A stretch of DNA of 6,018 bases from Desulfobacteraceae bacterium (GTDB lineage: Bacteria; Desulfobacterota; Desulfobacteria; Desulfobacterales; UBA11574): NCBI GenBank assembly GCA_002868985.1, contig PKTV01000507.1, positions 1-6,018 on the forward strand, in the 5' to 3' direction. Below are positions 5,382 through 6,018 of this stretch, piece after piece. Within the stretch, counting starts at the first letter, position 1. Each line of letters opens with the position of its first letter. Both the position numbers and the translations under genes were made by a program. The notes below the pieces were generated by a model. It was not told the DNA's origin. It made no database searches and saw nothing but the letters and a program-made list of their open reading frames with translations.

Positions 5382-6018
5382 TCAGGCCAAAAGATTCGTC
5401 GCCTCTTGCATCATCCGTCCGATCGGCAAGTTTCGAGGGCACGACCGTTCCGCCTCGCTGAAGTCCAACTGAGCCAAAAGCGCTCTTGTGTGAGCCGGCA
5501 ACGTTTCGAAGGTTGAACGTGCCAGCATTAAATCCTGGTATGAATGAATGTACATCAGGCAGCGCATGACATCGTTTATCGGCACCTTTTTGCCAAGCAC
5601 TTCTGAACAGAGACGGCTGCATCCGGCGCAATAGTCGCTGCAAGTTTCCCTGGCGTATTGGGTCAACAAGGCACGGTCGGACTGTGAAAGGCGGGTTTGA
5701 TCGACTGCCGCCGCTGCGTTGGTCGCCATAATGGTGAGATTGGGCATCTGAGAGCAGATGCTGGCGATACGGTTATCTTCCCAAACCGCCATTAGCTTGG
5801 CCTGATGGTCTGTAAATCCTTTTTGCATAAAGCGGCCTGCCATTTCTATTTCAGACTCGGAATCGCTCTTGACCGGACCGCCGCCCTGGGTCTTCATGGC
5901 CGTGAGACCGATACCGGCCCGGTAGCAGGCCTCAACCGCCGCTTTCATGCGGGGCTGGTGCATCAGGCGGTAGTTGTAGGTAAACATGATGCCGTCTATC
6001 CACGGCAGCCGAGCGGCC
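5382..6018 (-). CDS. Aldo/keto reductase, C-terminal part with Fe-S cluster motif (5' end missing)
   Basis: The frame enters from the right edge (PWIDGIMFTYNYR precedes the ATG at 5987), so only about the last 211 residues are present and no start is in the window. The barrel segment with IMFTYNYR, MKAAVEACYRAGIGLTAMKTQGGG and the later KGFTDHQAKLMAVWEDNRIASICSQMPN fits the aldo/keto reductase superfamily, which reduces carbonyls with NAD(P)H. The C-terminal domain holds CSDYCAGCSRLC (C-x3-C-x2-C-x3-C), followed by VPINDVMRCLMY and a further Cys in CPRNLPIGRMM, as in predicted oxidoreductases with an appended [4Fe-4S] domain, often exported by the Tat pathway. Whether this one has a Tat signal cannot be seen. 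The end of the protein is of normal form, so it is not truncated at the 3' side. No terminator was found after it. Confidence 0.9.
   Translation of the reverse strand, partial: AARLPWIDGIMFTYNYRLMHQPRMKAAVEACYRAGIGLTAMKTQGGGPVKSDSESEIEMAGRFMQKGFTDHQAKLMAVWEDNRIASICSQMPNLTIMATNAAAAVDQTRLSQSDRALLTQYARETCSDYCAGCSRLCSEVLGKKVPINDVMRCLMYIHSYQDLMLARSTFETLPAHTRALLAQLDFSEAERSCPRNLPIGRMMQEATNLLA

Overview
The window looks like chromosomal DNA of a Gram-negative, probably anaerobic bacterium. The best guess is a sulfate-reducer-like Desulfobacterota (Deltaproteobacteria), because of the ECF sigma / zinc-finger anti-sigma / DUF3106 trio, the radical SAM enzyme with an N-terminal Cys cluster, and the aldo/keto reductase with a C-terminal Fe-S motif. 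This assignment is inference from gene content, not from a marker gene.

Left part (1-1655, + strand): an extracytoplasmic-function sigma factor, cut by the left window edge, is followed 11 bases later by a membrane-bound zinc-finger anti-sigma factor. Sixty bases further on is an exported or membrane-anchored DUF3106 protein built from an exact 18-residue repeat. Together they look like one envelope-signalling operon. Middle part (1659-3956): a small P-loop NTPase of the AAA_28 type (-) converges on the operon with only 3 bases between stop codons. Divergent from it is a radical SAM protein (+), which in turn converges on a DUF192 lipoprotein (-). The divergent spacer holds an 8-base tandem repeat that is mirrored downstream as an imperfect inverted repeat.

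Right part (3957-6018): this is the accessory-looking section. A two-gene cassette on the - strand encodes an unrecognised 105-residue protein and, overlapping its stop by 8 bases, a 50-residue Cys/Lys-rich protein with a strong ribosome binding site. The last codons of the small gene recur as a perfect 22-base inverted copy about 160 bases downstream of it. Upstream of the cassette is about 700 bases with no convincing gene. One - strand frame there stays open for about 190 codons without a usable start, and fragments of protein-like frames appear on the + strand, suggesting decayed coding sequence. The window ends inside the C-terminal half of an aldo/keto reductase (-) with a CxxxCxxCxxxC cluster motif.

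The most interesting unexplained items are the Cys-rich small gene with its coupled partner, and the 22-base inverted duplication of its 3' end.
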